DNA of 64,000 nt from Dolomedes plantarius (taxonomy: Eukaryota > Arthropoda > Arachnida > Araneae > Dolomedidae): contig OU015490.1 in the NCBI GenBank assembly GCA_907164885.2, positions 93,777,372 through 93,841,371 of the forward strand, given 5' to 3'. The notes beneath the pieces were generated by a model. The model ran no database searches, was not told where the DNA came from, and saw nothing but the letters and a program-made list of their open reading frames with translations. Positions within the stretch are counted from its first letter, which is position 1. Each line of letters begins with the position of its first letter. The position numbers and the translations under genes were made by a program. Below are positions 44,527 through 57,386 of the stretch, piece by piece.

Positions 44527-45438
44527 CTTTATACATATTTCATTTCAGATAAGATTATTAAAAAATGACATTCAAAAACCTAAAAATAACTATGGCTTGA
44601 GGGCATCCTAATATAGAATATTTTTATGATCTATTTCAATTGAAAATTAAATGTTGGATATAGAATATACTAAAGTTATATTAAATGTAATTTTAAGAGT
44701 AAATAAAAAAAAGAATTTAAAGCGTTTCCTTCCGCAGTAAACTGTAAAAATGTAAAAGACGTGAAATCGAATAACATATAATGGGAGTCCATATTTGCAT
44801 TGTATTATATAAGTGATGGCACTTCGTACCATCGTAAGTTTTTGTGAAACTTAGAAGTGAGTAAGTAGAAAAACAAACTGATCGGGGAAAAATAACAAAT
44901 GGTTCAACAACATAGCTGTTAGAATCGAGGACTTGTATCCCCGTAACACATTAAACATTTTATGGTGCCACTATACAAGAGTTGTTGATAAAATAGGTGT
45001 CTGTAACTGAAAATACATTTTAAAAATCATGATTATGCACAGTTGTGTCTCTGTCGTAACCTCCGGAAACTAATTTTGAACTTTTCCTTTTCTGAAGCAG
45101 TCATTTGCATGGTCTCTCAACCTGAACGACATAAGTTGTTAAGTGGCGAGGTAAATGAGTGTATCACGTCAAGCGAGCTATTACATCATTAGATAACGAC
45201 GCTGTAATAAACTGTAATAACCAGAAGCTTGGACAGGGATAACGATTTAACGATTGTTGATTCTATATGTGACTTTCTCTGACGGGAATAGAACGTGGTT
45301 TTAAGTGGCCATTTTAAAGCAAACCCGTCAATCAATACACAGGCGTTTGTAACTGATCATTCGACACGACGAATCACAAATCTGAAAAGGAACTGTTGTC
45401 TTTCTATAAATTTTAATTTATTCAGCGACACGTGATGT
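44527..45438. other. No gene seen
   Basis: Intronic AT-rich sequence without recognised features. Confidence 0.4.
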
Positions 45439-45439
45439 T

Positions 45440-45735
45440 TTAAGCCTGCTGTGTACTAACCATATTGGATATGCTCACCTTCATGTTAACTTTGGAGAAA
45501 ATTTGTCTACTATTCACAGCTACATAAATGCTGATAATCCAATAAAAATGATATTTTCAGATAGCCTGATCTTTTCTACACCTTGCACAAGATTCCTTTT
45601 ATAAATTTAGGCCACAAAAAGAATTAAGGATCGTTTAAAACACACTACACCAGATATTTTTCTCGAATCATTTACATTTTAAAATATTATTTGCATATTT
45701 AAAAAAAATTCAGGTAGTCTCTTCTAACGAAACTA
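45440..45735. mobile_element. MITE family C, right-degraded copy
   Basis: TTAA at 45440-45443, then gcctgctgtgtactaacc, the ctcaccttcatgttaac block, and the acagctacataaatgctgat and tcagatagcctgat blocks of the family. The right terminus and TTAA are not visible. Confidence 0.65.
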
Positions 45736-45808
45736 CTGCGGGTTATTAACTTAGGATTGCTTATCGTTGCTTACGTCTTTTGTAAATATATATATATATA
45801 TATATATA

Positions 45809-46256
45809 GTTTCTCTGGATAATCCGGATCAGATTTGAACACGTTATTTTTAATTAAAGTTCACATTAGATAATAATTTTTCACTATGATAGCAAGAACG
45901 TAACTACAAGTACGCCAAATATTCGCTTTTTAGTTTCATTCAATGTACACAGTTCCTGAATAGATTCTACAATAAATTATGGTGATAAAATGCTTTTTGT
46001 TGAGTTTAAGAAAGCTTTACTAGACTTGCCATTTCTTTGTTAAGAAATGATGTGAAAAGTTAGTTTGATATTTTTTAATGTCTTGTAAACAATATTATGC
46101 AATTTTGCTATAATATATAGTTATAGTAATAAACGGTAAGCATGCTTAGTGAAGGATTTTATTTTGCTTATTACCCATATTACCCGAATTATCCGGATTT
46201 TCGATTGTCCGGATTGCCCATGGTCCCAGTTAGTCCGGATAAACGAGGTTTTACTG
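45809..46256 (-). mobile_element. pogo-type MITE family H, copy 1
   Basis: The right end is ccggataaacgaggttttac plus tg before TA (46257-46258), identical to the right terminus at 55552. The interior (taagaaagctttactagact and neighbours) matches the copy at 55082-55552 in opposite orientation. The left end is lost into a (TA)n tract at 45787-45808. No coding capacity. Confidence 0.75.
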
Positions 46257-46259
46257 TAC

Positions 46260-48300
46260 ATTCCAATTTGATTTCATATTTGAAAAATTTAAAAACTAAA
46301 ATTTCTAATCTCATTATCACGAGTGCCGCAAACTGAAAAAGCTTGGGAATCTCTGGTTTATATATTTGGCAAATGTATGATGAACGTGTGAGAGGTCATC
46401 AAGTACGGTTAATTTTTTTTAATTCCTAAAAGGGATATAAGATAAACTTAATTAATAAGAACTTTAGCCATTTTTAAAATCAAATTTCACGTTATATCAT
46501 TATAATATAGAAAGGATATCGGTTCCTTTTAAATAACCGTCGAACTCAGCCCCGATTTAGAAAATTCTTCCCTATACGCACAACTCGGGATGGGGGCCCC
46601 CTAACACTGATGTGGGCGTAAAATTTCCAAAATTGACACACACACAAAAAAATCATGATCCATTGTGAAAGTACTATTTTACCAAGAATTGGCGTAGAAG
46701 CCTAGTACCTTATCAAATGACAAAAAGTAATACAACATACTAACTTCTTCATTAAAACACCAATACAATGCAACCAGAAAAACTTATTAATTCCTTATAT
46801 ACACTATAACATACACATGAGGAACTATACATATATAGTTCCTCATATGTTGGCCTACGGAACGTAGTTAAACCATTGTCCTGATGGTCCTGATGGTCCT
46901 GAACTATACATATACCTATACATATGATGAACCAATCAATCAATCAAATTTGAAAGGATATATAAAAAAAATGCTATTAAAAAGGGTAAAATAAAAAAAA
47001 TTGAATTGGGAATTTTTCTTTTTTTCCTTTTAAAATTAAAATTTTGTCTAGGGGCCCCAACATTCGGGGCCCCTAGACCCCGGGCCTACCGGGCCTAATG
47101 AAAAATTAGGGCCTGTTGGCACTACTTATCGACAGGAAGATGAAAATTTCTTTTAGAGCAAAGCTATTTCCTTTTTAGAAAAATAGTCCTAATTGTATTG
47201 TGTCTATTCTGAAGTAGGTTCAGATTAATACGGTCATCTTTTTGTTACAAGAGGGCTAATTAGACCGGGACCTACAGTTTAAAGGCCGATTCCGAACTCG
47301 AATCTAAAGAGTTTATCTATAATATTTTAAATAAAGCAAAAAAGGAGCATGAAGGGCCATATATGTTAGAATCAAATACTGTCGATGCATGCGGAAATAG
47401 TAGGAGATAAGTTATATTAAAATCTTAAGTAGGGATTCCCAAGTTATAGATATATTTAAAGCAATGGTAAGTTATCATTTGATGATTTATTTTAGGTTTG
47501 CTTCAATATTTATCGAGTGCTAGATGGATAGATGATATCAACTGATCATCCACTCACAAAATAGTTGGAAGATACGATTATAACAGAGGGAAAACTCAAA
47601 TAATACAGATGGCATATTCCATAAATTTCGTAAGTTTTTAAAATGTTGCACCTCACCCTACACAGACGAAATAGTAATATCATATAAGCTAAAAAGGCCA
47701 TCTGAAACAGGCAAGTAAGCGTACATAACGAAGATAATTATGAGGAATTTTAAGTAATAGTTGTCATTAAAACTTTTAAACGGCGAATTTATCCTCTATT
47801 GTGAACAGATGTTTTTGGCTCCCACGTATGTGGTTAAATAATTTATGAGTAAAACAGTTCCATGTTTGTAGAATGGGGAATAAAATCTTCGATTTGTTAG
47901 ATTGGGAAACCAATTTCCTTAAATTTTTTTTTCTGTTGTGCTTGTTTAACAAGTAAGTCAAAGGATTTCAGATTAGCTCAAAGTTTTCATGAAAATATAG
48001 CTAATGACATTCTGTCTAATGGCGTTGTGTGTTGTATACAATATTTCAAATAAAACAGCATGTTATAAAGGGTAGTTGTGTATCTATAAAAAAAGCCTTT
48101 ATTTCACTAGAAAACTTCATTGATAAGAGATTTAGAGGAATCGGGCTTAATATCCTAGAACTATCGAGCTTGTTAGATTGACTGATTTTAATATTTGCAG
48201 AATTAAGAATATTTTAACTGCTGGTAATTTCAGTGTCAACTTGAGTTTTTAGACAGTCTGGTTACATAAAAGGGGGCGAAAAAAATTACTTGATTTAAAG
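46260..48300. other. No gene seen; small shared fragment at 47250-47292
   Basis: Intronic sequence. 47250-47292 (gggctaattagaccgggacc plus tacagtttaaaggccg) matches the 79-bp insertion in the Tc1 at 15314. Other small items are a palindrome gaggaactatacatatatag... at 46818-46844 and the GC-rich inverted word ggggcccc twice at about 47052-47078. Confidence 0.4.
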
Positions 48301-48304
48301 TAAA

Positions 48305-48989
48305 CTAACTGAATACTTCGCTACGGAGTACATTGAAATTAAATAAAACGGTCAATGTATGCAATTAATGTAAAAAAATATATTAAAAAATCGTAACGGA
48401 TATTTTTATAGACAAAATAATGTGGAAGAAAATATTAAAATAAAATACAACGGTCAATGTATGCATTTAATTTGCATATTTAATATCCATAAAACATACT
48501 AATTTGAATTAAATTCTTAAAAAACTTCCATCTCAATTAGTCTACTGGTTAAATTTTATCTTTTACCGTATTTTAATATTTTTTGTCAATTTATTTCGTT
48601 GTTATGCACGTGACGCAAAATTACTTTAAACTATCCCAAAAAGAAAAGAAACCACGTGATCAGCATTTTATAAATTAAATTCTAAAAATTAATCTTTAAA
48701 AATTCACAAAGAAAAAGACTTTATTTTAAAGAAATTTTTATCTTTCTCGTGATATAAATTTTATAACCCTCAGATTATTATTTTAAATGCAAACTTAAAA
48801 AGCAGTTACAAAAACAACTTAAAAATTTAATTTTTAAAAAATCTAAGAAGAATTTTTAAAAATCTGTCTTAGCGCACCCCTACACTCTAAGAAGAACAGC
48901 CATGCAAAATTTCATCCCTTTATGACCAACGGTTTGGTCTGTGCGCTATATGTCAGTCAGTTACGGAACGGTTAAATACATATATATAT
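48305..48989 (+). repeat. Interspersed repeat G, copy 3
   Basis: Opens ctaactgaatacttcgctac and ends gtcagtcagttacggaacgg with a tatata tail. Same block order as the copy at 43111, with a deletion in the middle. Confidence 0.82.
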
Positions 48990-50380
48990 TGAAATAAGGA
49001 CTGCTGACGTAAATTTTTTCTAATGAATATAAAATAATTTAAAACTCCACACACGAATAAGAAATTTATAATATCGTAGAGATTTTAACCAATAAAATAC
49101 TTTTCCTGCATATCTTTAAAACTGCAGATAAATAGTTTGCAAAAAAATTAAACCAATCACGAGGAAACTCTAAACAATAATCGTTTCCTATATTTCAAGC
49201 GTACTTCTTGTAAAAAGAACATCAAGCATTCTTAAACTGAAAAAAAAAATCTGTTGTTACGCTTGTTCATGTTTTTATGAAAAACTCAATTTTAAAAAGC
49301 CCTATATATTTTTGTGAAAATCGGTGATTTGTTGAAGATAGAAATCTTGAAATTGTAATACCCGTCGATCTACAACAAATGCTTCCAATATTGAAAAATA
49401 AATTCCTTATGTAGAATTCATTTCGTAACGTGGGGATTAATTTCCATGTAAATGCCTGTAAAAGTCAAGGGTTTGCATCAAATTTTGTTGTAAAGAGCAT
49501 GTCTCTTAAGGGAATTTTAATGCTGAGATTTTACTGCCTGTAGGTAGTACGTGCATTGTTCTTACTCGAAAACTACTGCCGATGTTTCACATGTTTATAC
49601 TATTACAATAGTATGCGCTATTCAGTTTGATTTCGTACAGAGCTGAAGTTTTCTATTTTAATTAACGATAATTGTTTCCTCACTTTATCACTTTGGTTCG
49701 GGAAATGTTTCGCAGGAAATTTCCAGTCTAATTTCCTCTCTAATTTCCCATAGTGGATAAAAACCTCGGTAATAACTTCCCTTGTCCTTTTAAAGAAGTG
49801 GCTTAAAACCTTTTGTTGATCAGGGTCCACTTGTCTCCCCCCCAAAAAAATCGCCAGGGATCATCTCACAGTGAACCCTTTTCGAGGCAGAAATTGTATA
49901 ATATTCCCAATAAACAAACTACTTGTGATAAAGAACTGTGATAAAAATTTACTGATAAACTGAATTGCAAATTTCACGTAAAAGTAAACTTAGTAACAAG
50001 CATGAAAACCTTTGAAAACTTTTGAACTTACATGTGCTTTACTAGCTGTAAAATCCTTGGCTTGACATTGTCCAAAGCTTTGCGAACAACAACAAGAACA
50101 ACAAAAAAGTGTTCCTAATTTTATAAAATTGTTAAATTTGGGGACGTTTTGAAACGATACCAATTTTTTCTTCTTATGACTCCTGAATTCGCGGTCTATT
50201 TCATGGGTTATCCCGGTCTACCGGTAAGATCCACTGCTTAAAAGAGATACGCATTGCATTGGTACACATGCATACGAGTTTAAAGGCCTCTATTTTCTTG
50301 CATAATTCTTTCTGATGCAATTACACCCAGATACATCCCCTTTACTTCATTTTCTTCAAACACGCATTTAGTCTCAAATT
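48990..50380. other. No gene seen
   Basis: Intron 1 of the Ly6-type gene. AT-rich; the minus-strand open stretch 49618-49845 is not recognised and lacks splice context. Confidence 0.4.
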
Positions 50381-50384
50381 TGTT

Positions 50385-50548
50385 TATTTAGTCAAAATAG
50401 CACTGGGTCATTAGTTTGATACATGAATATTTAGTCTAAATATTAGCGATTATTTTGTCTAAGAATTCTCAACTGGTTTTCATAATTTTTTTTACTATAT
50501 AGTCAAAAGATACACGATTATTTAGTCTAAAGATATACGACTCCAATA
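50385..50548. repeat. Degenerate minisatellite, left half
   Basis: Repeats of a ~23-bp word like gattatttagtctaaagata. The same word array resumes at about 52055-52215, so the G copy between them was inserted into this array. Confidence 0.65.
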
Positions 50549-51196
50549 GTCTATATATAAAACAGTTCCGTAACTGACTGACTCACTGACATACAACGCA
50601 CAGACCAAACCGCTGGACCTAAAGGGCTGAAATTTTGCATGGCGATTCTTCTTATAGTGTAGGGGTGCACTACGAAAGATTTTTGAAAAATTCTTCTTAG
50701 ATTTTGTAAATTAAATTTTTAAGCTGGTTTTGTAACATTCTTTAAATTTTGTATTTAAAATAATAATTTGAGGGTTATAAAATTTATATCATGAGAAAGA
50801 TCATAAAAATTCCTTTAAAATGAAATCTTTTTCGAATCTTTACCTCCCTTTTCTGAATTTTGGTAAATTTTTAAAGATTAATTTTTAGAATTTAATTTAT
50901 TAAATGCTGATCACGTGATTTCTTTTACTGGTACTTTAAATAAATTTATCGTCACTTGCATAACAACTAAATCGACAAAATTTTTTTTTTATTTTCTTGC
51001 TAATGTGACAGACGATTGGACATTATACAAAAAAATATTAAAATACAGTGAAAGATATTATGTTCCTCAAACTGTACTATATTAACTGTACTATATTCTT
51101 TAGTATGTCCTATTACATTTAATTTGAATATTTTGTTCTACATTATTTTGTCTATAAAAATATCCCTTACGATTTTTTTATAAATATATATATATA

Positions 51197-51774
51197 CAGT
51201 CGAACCTCCATATATCGAACTTCCCCATATCAAATTTTCTATATTTCGAACTCTTAGCAAATCTCTATGTTCATTACATAGAAAAACTGTTTCTATATAT
51301 CGAAATTTTTTTTCACGACATATTGGGAGATTTTATTCCACTTTAGAATAAAATCTTCAAATTTTTGGCGTTTGAAACAATACGTCGTAGACTTCAATTC
51401 GCGGAAAATGTCCCTAATGAAATTTTTAGTGGACTGAATAAATGCGAGCATTTCTATGATGAACTTTCCCCAAAACTGGCTGTTCAGCAAGATGTTCGTA
51501 TTTTTTTTAGAAGAATGTAACTGTGATCACTGTAACCACTATCTGGATTGTTTTTTTAAAAAGGTATATAGTACTCAATAAATCTTTCATATCATTTCAT
51601 TTTTAGTTATTAACTTTCATTTAATGTGATTCGCATATAAATTAGAAATGGAGTTTCGTATACGAAAATTAGCTTTAATTTTAATGTTTTAGGAGAATTA
51701 TGATAAAACTGAGATCAATTCTATGTATCGAAATTTTTTCCGGTATTTTGCTACTTCGATATATGGAGGTTCGA

Positions 51775-51777
<3 letters not shown>
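51197..51777. mobile_element. pogo-type MITE inside repeat G
   Basis: Inverted ends cagtcgaacctccatatatc (51197 onwards) and its exact complement ending at 51777, with TA on both sides. 581 bp, AT-rich. A 65-codon minus frame (51490-51293) is not recognised as transposase. It differs in TIR sequence from family H, though both have pogo-like CAGT...A/TA ends. Confidence 0.85.
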
Positions 51778-51816
<39 letters not shown>

Positions 51817-51846
51817 TTACATCAGTTGTATACATTGATCGTCGTA

Positions 51847-51851
<5 letters not shown>

Positions 51852-51919
<68 letters not shown>
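51852..51919. repeat. (TA)n microsatellite
   Basis: About 68 bp of TA; a shorter TA run follows the MITE at 51778-51808. Both lie within the split G copy. Confidence 0.95.
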
Positions 51920-51921
<2 letters not shown>

Positions 51922-52054
51922 TATTAATTGCATACATTGACCGTTGTATTTAATTTGAATGTACTCCGCAGCGAAATGCGGGTTTTCAGCTAGCAATCAT
52001 ATATATTTTATACACCTTTCGCTACACTCTTGATATCCACTCTAAAAGTCTACC

Positions 52055-52215
52055 AAGATACAGGAATATTTAGTCTAAAGATACGTGATTATTTAATCTA
52101 AAGATATACGCCTCAAATTGTAATCATATCCCTTCTATACACTATTCACTACACGATTATTTAGTCTACAGATACTTGATTATTTAGTCTAAAGATATAC
52201 GATTCAAATAGTAAT
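52055..52215. repeat. Degenerate minisatellite, right half
   Basis: Continuation of the gattatttagtctaaagata array seen at 50385-50548, on the other side of the G insertion. Confidence 0.65.
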
Positions 52216-52467
52216 CACGTCTACCGAGAAACACGAGGAACCAAGCTGATGAAGTCAATAATTATATAACGCTCATACAGCAGATATAGAATTGAGAAAG
52301 CTGAACTGAGAAGTTTTATACTTGAATCATTTATTAAATCCCAAAACTTTCATTCTTGAACCGGATTTCTCGTCTGTCCAGAAATTAATACAGAAATAAA
52401 AGCTTTTAAGCTAAGCTACAAATGAAGAAGAGGGAAAACAGAATTACGTAACAAATCCATTACTCAC

Positions 52468-52531
52468 CATGTGCTTCGTGAATAGTTAATCCTAAAATTG
52501 CTACGCAGATTAATCTCGTGAACGTGAGCAT
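52468..52531 (-). CDS. Ly6/uPAR-type protein, exon 1 (signal peptide)
   Basis: Minus-strand ATG at 52531-52529 opens MLTFTRLICVAILGLTIHEA and a His, then one base of a split Gly codon, ending at a gtgagt donor. A positively charged start, a hydrophobic core and a small-residue end make this a secretory signal peptide, with cleavage likely near Ala20-Gly22. The single base left over matches exon 2, which begins in phase 1, so the mature protein starts just before RIRHCYVC. The intron to exon 2 is 14.6 kb and full of repeats. Total CDS is 64+162+218 = 444 nt, 147 codons plus stop. That this small exon belongs to the exons so far away rests on phase, orientation and the need for a signal peptide; transcript data would settle it. 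Confidence 0.8.
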
Positions 52532-53300
52532 AATCGATTCAGGTTAGTTAAAAAGGGAAAAAAAAAAAAACTTGGATTCAGTTTTCACTCACAACTCATC
52601 ACAGTATTTCGACACCACTCTATAGATGTCAATGCCAGATGCAAACACGGTACCTGCGATGCAAACTCTTTAACAGTTGTCCTTGAAAGCAACAGCTTGC
52701 GGTATTCCTCGACTGAAATTTCTACAAGATGAGAAAACTCTTTGCTTCTTCACATGGTGACGAGGTGTGTAGGAATATAGGACAGCGCTCTTCTTTGGAA
52801 CCGGTTTCGAAACCATGCAAATAGCTACCACGCGCTGTTTGACTGTTGGGTGACCTATTTAGGCGTTGATTACTTTTTCCCTTGTTTATTTGCCCCTCGC
52901 GTATTGCTTTCTTCGTCCGGAGATATTTCAGACGGATGTTGCGCAAGATTGTTTCCTTTACCTTAGAGATCTGTTCTAAGTAGAATTCACTAAGGCAAAA
53001 TGATCTAGAAATGGAATCAAGCGAAATACCCCGAGCGAAATTTATAGAGGATATATGGTCAACAATAGGAATAAAGCTTGAAAGTTAAGTGGACATTCTT
53101 GCGATTATTTAAGCGAGGACAATGGGGTTTACTATTTTAAGCATTCTTTTGTTCTATTTAAATAACTTAAGAATTAAGATAATAAGAACATTTGTAAATG
53201 GAAATCCACTGAATTTGCAAAAGTTTAATAAAAAAGGTTGACAAAACTTTTTCACTACACACTAACAGAATCCTGATATGGACTGAATTTGAAGTTGCAA
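52532..53300. other. 5' flank of the Ly6-type gene; no core promoter called
   Basis: Upstream of the start codon on the minus strand are a long T tract (plus-strand A run at about 52557-52571) and a moderately GC-rich stretch at 52600-52930. The minus frame at 52946-52722 is lysine- and serine-rich and unrecognised. Sequence here probably holds the 5' UTR and promoter, but no TATA-initiator pair at the right spacing stands out. Confidence 0.35.
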
Positions 53301-53304
53301 GGAT

Positions 53305-54015
53305 TTAAGGCGACAATGGACCATGAAAAACTTTTTTTTTATTTATCAACCAATTGCTATGAAATTTTGTATACTTATACAGTGTTGTTTAGAGATGAAA
53401 ATGCTAAAAAAAAAAAAAAAAAATCAGGATTAATTAATTAAGATATTAATTAAAATCAGTTTGTTAATTACTCTATTTAAAAATGCTCCATGGGCATCAA
53501 TTTTTGTCTCAGATATCTAATTTTCTTTATTAAGCTAGCTTTATAGAGTTATAATAAAAGTTAGTAGCAATATTAGATTTACAGTCATATTTATAAAAAC
53601 TAGAAAAGAAATCGATAAAAATAGGTCATTTTATGCAAAATTTTATCAAAAATTTTAAGATGTTTTAAAATAGTATAATGAATTTATTACTAAGTTTTAT
53701 TCTAACATATATAAATAATCATTTTATGAAATTTTATGAAAATTCAAGAAAAATTATGACGCGTGGAACATTTTGAACTTACCGAAACGACTTGAAAACT
53801 TGTTTTGAGAAAATAGCATTTAAAGTTTTAATTTAACGTAACATTTCCATTGTTTTCGTTTGGAAAAAATACTTATAACTCGGTAAATAATGATCGGATA
53901 AACATACTTTTTTAAAATTTGAAAGCTCATGAGTTGCAGAATCATTTTCTGAAAGAAAAAAAAATTCGTTTTTGGGACATATTTTTGTCGATCTGAAGGT
54001 CCATTATCGCCTTAA
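53305..54015. mobile_element. TTAA-flanked element, family I
   Basis: TTAA at 53305-53308 and 54012-54015, with inverted ends ttaaggcgacaatggacc and, from the right, ttaaggcgataatggacc. 711 bp, AT-rich, non-coding. The only copy seen in the window. Confidence 0.8.
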
Positions 54016-55078
54016 AATAATTCTCCTCTCCCCTAAAATAAAATGCATATGATTATAACAGGTATCTACAAAATACTTGTTAATCATTAATGTCATAGCC
54101 ATCTGTAGTTCCTTAGATGCAGTAATTGGGAATCTCATGAATTACAATGATAAAATATATTTGATACAAAAAGACGGGTTGATGGATGAGACTGTGGATA
54201 AGAATACACTTGTATATTATGATACAGATAATAAAGAGGTATGTATTTAAATATAAGTTAAATGAAATTTCTCAAAGAGACTGTCAATGAGAGGAAAGAA
54301 GGTATTGTTTGGAGAATGGAATTGAACCTTCCAGCCACATCTATATATTTAAGTTGCTAAACCGACTTTTTCGGCAGTCCGTAAGAGGAAACTACTGCAT
54401 CTATTTACTTCATTTTGGTCTTAAACGAAAGATTGTAATCTGTAGATTTGTCAAATTTGGTTTGTGTAACTGTAATTTCTATTAATGAGCAATAATTTGA
54501 AATTAAAAATTTATTTCTGCGCATGCTCATTGACACGTTTTAATGATTAAAAACGTTTATTACGAGGAGTCTCTCTAGATCTCTCTTTGCCATTTTTATT
54601 TTTATGATAATTACGTTTGTGAAATATAAGATTAAATCTGATGGAAATTGTTTATTTCGCGTTGTTTAATTAGCGATAGTTTACAATTAAAAAAAATTGC
54701 TTTCCGAGCATGTTTAGTGACGTTTTTAAATCTGTTTTTAGATACTAAGCACGAGGCCGCTTAAACACGTTAATTTCTTTCTGCGCATTATTATGATTTT
54801 CAACATTTGGCAATGATGTGTTGAGTATAATTTGTGTATTAATACATTTATTTACTATCCAGCCGTCATGTTTTGACGGGTACCAACTAGTTGAATCTTA
54901 AGATGCCAGATGATCTGAATGTGTTTACATACACGACGGTGCAAAAGCATAATTAAATTTGACACCACTATTGAAAATACTCTTCATAGGTGAAGATGAA
55001 CAAAGGTTTAACGTCCCTGATAATGAAACCCAAACAAACGTTCAATCGAGAAGTTCTTTTTTTTAAAAAAAAATTAAA
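54016..55078. other. No gene seen
   Basis: AT-rich spacer; nothing recognised. Confidence 0.4.
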
Positions 55079-55081
55079 GTA

Positions 55082-55552
55082 CCGTAAAACCTCGTTTATT
55101 CGGACTAACTGGCACCATAGGTAATCCGGATAATCGAAAATCCGGATAATCCGGGGAATATGAATAATAATCGAAACAAAATCCTTAACTAAGCTGACTT
55201 ATCGTTTATCAAGATAAAAACTTTGTTTTGTGACAAAAATTACATAGTATTGTTCACAAGACATTAAAAAATATAAAAATAACTTTTCACATCAATTCTT
55301 AGCAAAGAATTGGTAAGTCTAGTAAAGCTTTCTTAAACTCAACAAAAAGCATTTTATTATCATAATTTATTGTACAATCTATGCAATAACTGTACATTGA
55401 ATCACACTAAAAAGTGAATATTTGGCGTACTTGTTCTTGCTATCCTAGTTAAAAATTATTTAATATGAACATTAAATAAAAATGTCTACAAATCTGATCC
55501 GGATTATCCGGAGATCGGAATCAACGAGGGCCGGATAAACGAGGTTTTACTG
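55082..55552 (+). mobile_element. pogo-type MITE family H, copy 2 (complete)
   Basis: 471 bp between TA dinucleotides (55080-55081 and 55553-55554). Inverted ends are ccgtaaaacctcgtttattc and ggataaacgaggttttactg. A second internal ggataatccgg lies near each end. Matches 45809-46256 inverted. Confidence 0.85.
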
Positions 55553-55603
55553 TAATATTAAATTTCAATATTATTAATTTTGTGCATGGAATAGTGTACC
55601 TCC

Positions 55604-55853
55604 TTAATCCTTTATGGGGAACCAACCTGCAAAGTTTGCAAGGTGCAATTTTTTTTCGATTTTTTTTTAACATAAAAAGTCTTAAAAAAATTTCCAATTA
55701 AAGGTTGTAAAATGATTTTAGATCTTTAAACTGATAACAGAGGGCAACACTAGCTATTTTCTGCTCATTTAACTGGACTACATTGAACGCAAGTAAAAAA
55801 AGGAAGAGATTTAAACGCTTGCACTGTGCAGACAGCTCCCCTCAAAGGGTGAA
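55604..55853. mobile_element. TTAA MITE family E, copy 3
   Basis: Starts at TTAA (55604-55607). Contains the aaactgataacagagggcaa block, and ends with gcactgtgcagacagctccc plus ctcaaaggg before TGAA (55850-55853), a one-base variant of TTAA. The same four bases begin the family C element that follows. Confidence 0.72.
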
Positions 55854-56278
55854 GGCAGCTGTATACTAACCCTATTGGGATTTGCTCACCTCAGTGTTAA
55901 TCTATGGAGAAAATGTGTCCAGGGGTTGACGACTTGGATTAAAAGATTTTTTCTTAACAAATGTACTCTGTAATAGAGAAAGAAATTTGACACTTTGGGG
56001 CATTTTTCGTTTAAAAAAAACACAAATAATATTTGAAAATTTAAATTATTCGGGTGAAAAATCTGGTATAGTGTGTTTTAAACGCTCATCAATTCCTTTG
56101 ATGGATGAAATTGATAAAACGAATCATGTTACAAGGTGCAGAAAACTTCAGGCTCTCTGAAAATACTCTTTTTATTGGATTATCGGCATTTATGTAGCTG
56201 TAAATAGTAGTTGCATTTTTTCCATAGGTTAACATTGACGCGATCGAATCCCATTGGGTTAGTACACAGCATTGTTAA
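55850..56278. mobile_element. TTAA MITE family C, copy 2 (near complete)
   Basis: Begins tgaaggcagctgtatactaa and ends with the inverted partner around ttagtacacagcattgttaa. It has gctcacctcagtgttaatct and the gaaaaatctggta and tcaggctctctgaaaat blocks. 429 bp. Abuts family E copy 3 at a shared target. Confidence 0.78.
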
Positions 56279-56690
56279 GTAAACAAACAGCTTAACTTAT
56301 AACACTTAAATTAATAACTAAGGAAAAATTGAAAACAATCAATAAAAATCGCGACGAGATTTTAAATTCGCAATAAAGTGTTATTCATTAAATTCCTTAT
56401 CCTTTCTTCCTCACTGCCTTTGTTGTATTATTTTATTAGAAACCTTTGCGGAGATGAAAAAAGTAAAGACGCAAATCTGCCAGAGTGATAATAAGGTGTT
56501 TTAGATTAATTTTTTTCTCCTTCCTTTGTTAAACGTCACCAAGGCATTGCTATATTACACGTTTTAATGAAAATTTCGGTGAACCTGGGAAAGGTTGAAA
56601 CACAAATCTCTCAAGGTGAAAACTTTAGTACTTGAATGCTAAAAACTTTTCAACTATAAAATGAGTTATCAATTATACGATTGACCATAC

Positions 56691-57386
56691 TTAAGGGGGT
56701 CTGGGACATATTTAGAAAAAAATTATTTACTGAGTTAAAATTTTGAATTTTTTTGGGGTGGTTAACCATATAATTTGTAAACAAGATCACATCATAAAAC
56801 TTCTTAAAAAGTTTTTAAAAAATTTAAACTATAAAATCTTTTTTAAAAGTGAGGTGATTTAAAATCGTTATGACTCGAAATATTATTTCTCGAATTTAAA
56901 AATTTTTTCATTTAATTAAACAGAAATATATAAGTTTAATTTTAATTAGCGTTTTTTAAAATATTAATTTTTTTTAATTAAAAATATTTAGAGAACAAAT
57001 TAAAAAAAAATAGGTGTAACTTATTTTTAAAAAAATATATTTTCAAAAATGAATATTTTTTTTCACATTCGCTGACTCAAAATTAAAGTAAAATAATTGA
57101 AAAAAGACATGTTCCAAGTTTGAACCATTTTGTCTTTAACGGTTCTTGACTTAAAGACGAGAAAGGGCGAAAAAACCCATCTTGCTGAAAAACGCATTTA
57201 CAGGTTTAAACAAAGATTGGCTGCTATTAGAATGTTGCCCCCCCCCCCCAAAAAAAAAAAAAAAAATAAAAATAAAAATAAAAAAATCCCTCCTGTTCTA
57301 ATTAAAATATAAACATGATTTAAACGTCATTTTACGCGGAAAAGAGCACATAATTTTTTAATGCAATACATTTTTTGTGGAAAAGG
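56691..57386 (-). mobile_element. TTAA element family D, copy 2 (one end lost)
   Basis: TTAA at 56691-56694 with the family end agggggtctgggacat. Runs through the family blocks in opposite orientation to the copy at 6764, including acggttcttgacttaaagac. It contains a (C)10(A)n run at 57239-57266. The far terminus is missing and replaced by repeats of aaggtaatatatac at about 57385-57440. Confidence 0.75.

Larger units (their letters stand above)
50551..51993 (-). repeat. Interspersed repeat G, copy 4, split by a later insertion
   Basis: Read on the minus strand it opens ctagctgaaaacccgcattt (51993 downwards) and ends at gttacggaactgttttatat (50551). Between 51195 and about 51920 the family sequence is interrupted by a pogo-type MITE and TA tracts. 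Confidence 0.82.

Noticed and set aside
46140..46340. 64-codon plus frame starting in family H
   Set aside because: It is the translated terminus of a pogo-type MITE (tccggat repeats), not a gene.
49618..49845. 75-codon minus-strand frame
   Set aside because: Unrecognised and lacks exon borders; chance frame cannot be excluded.
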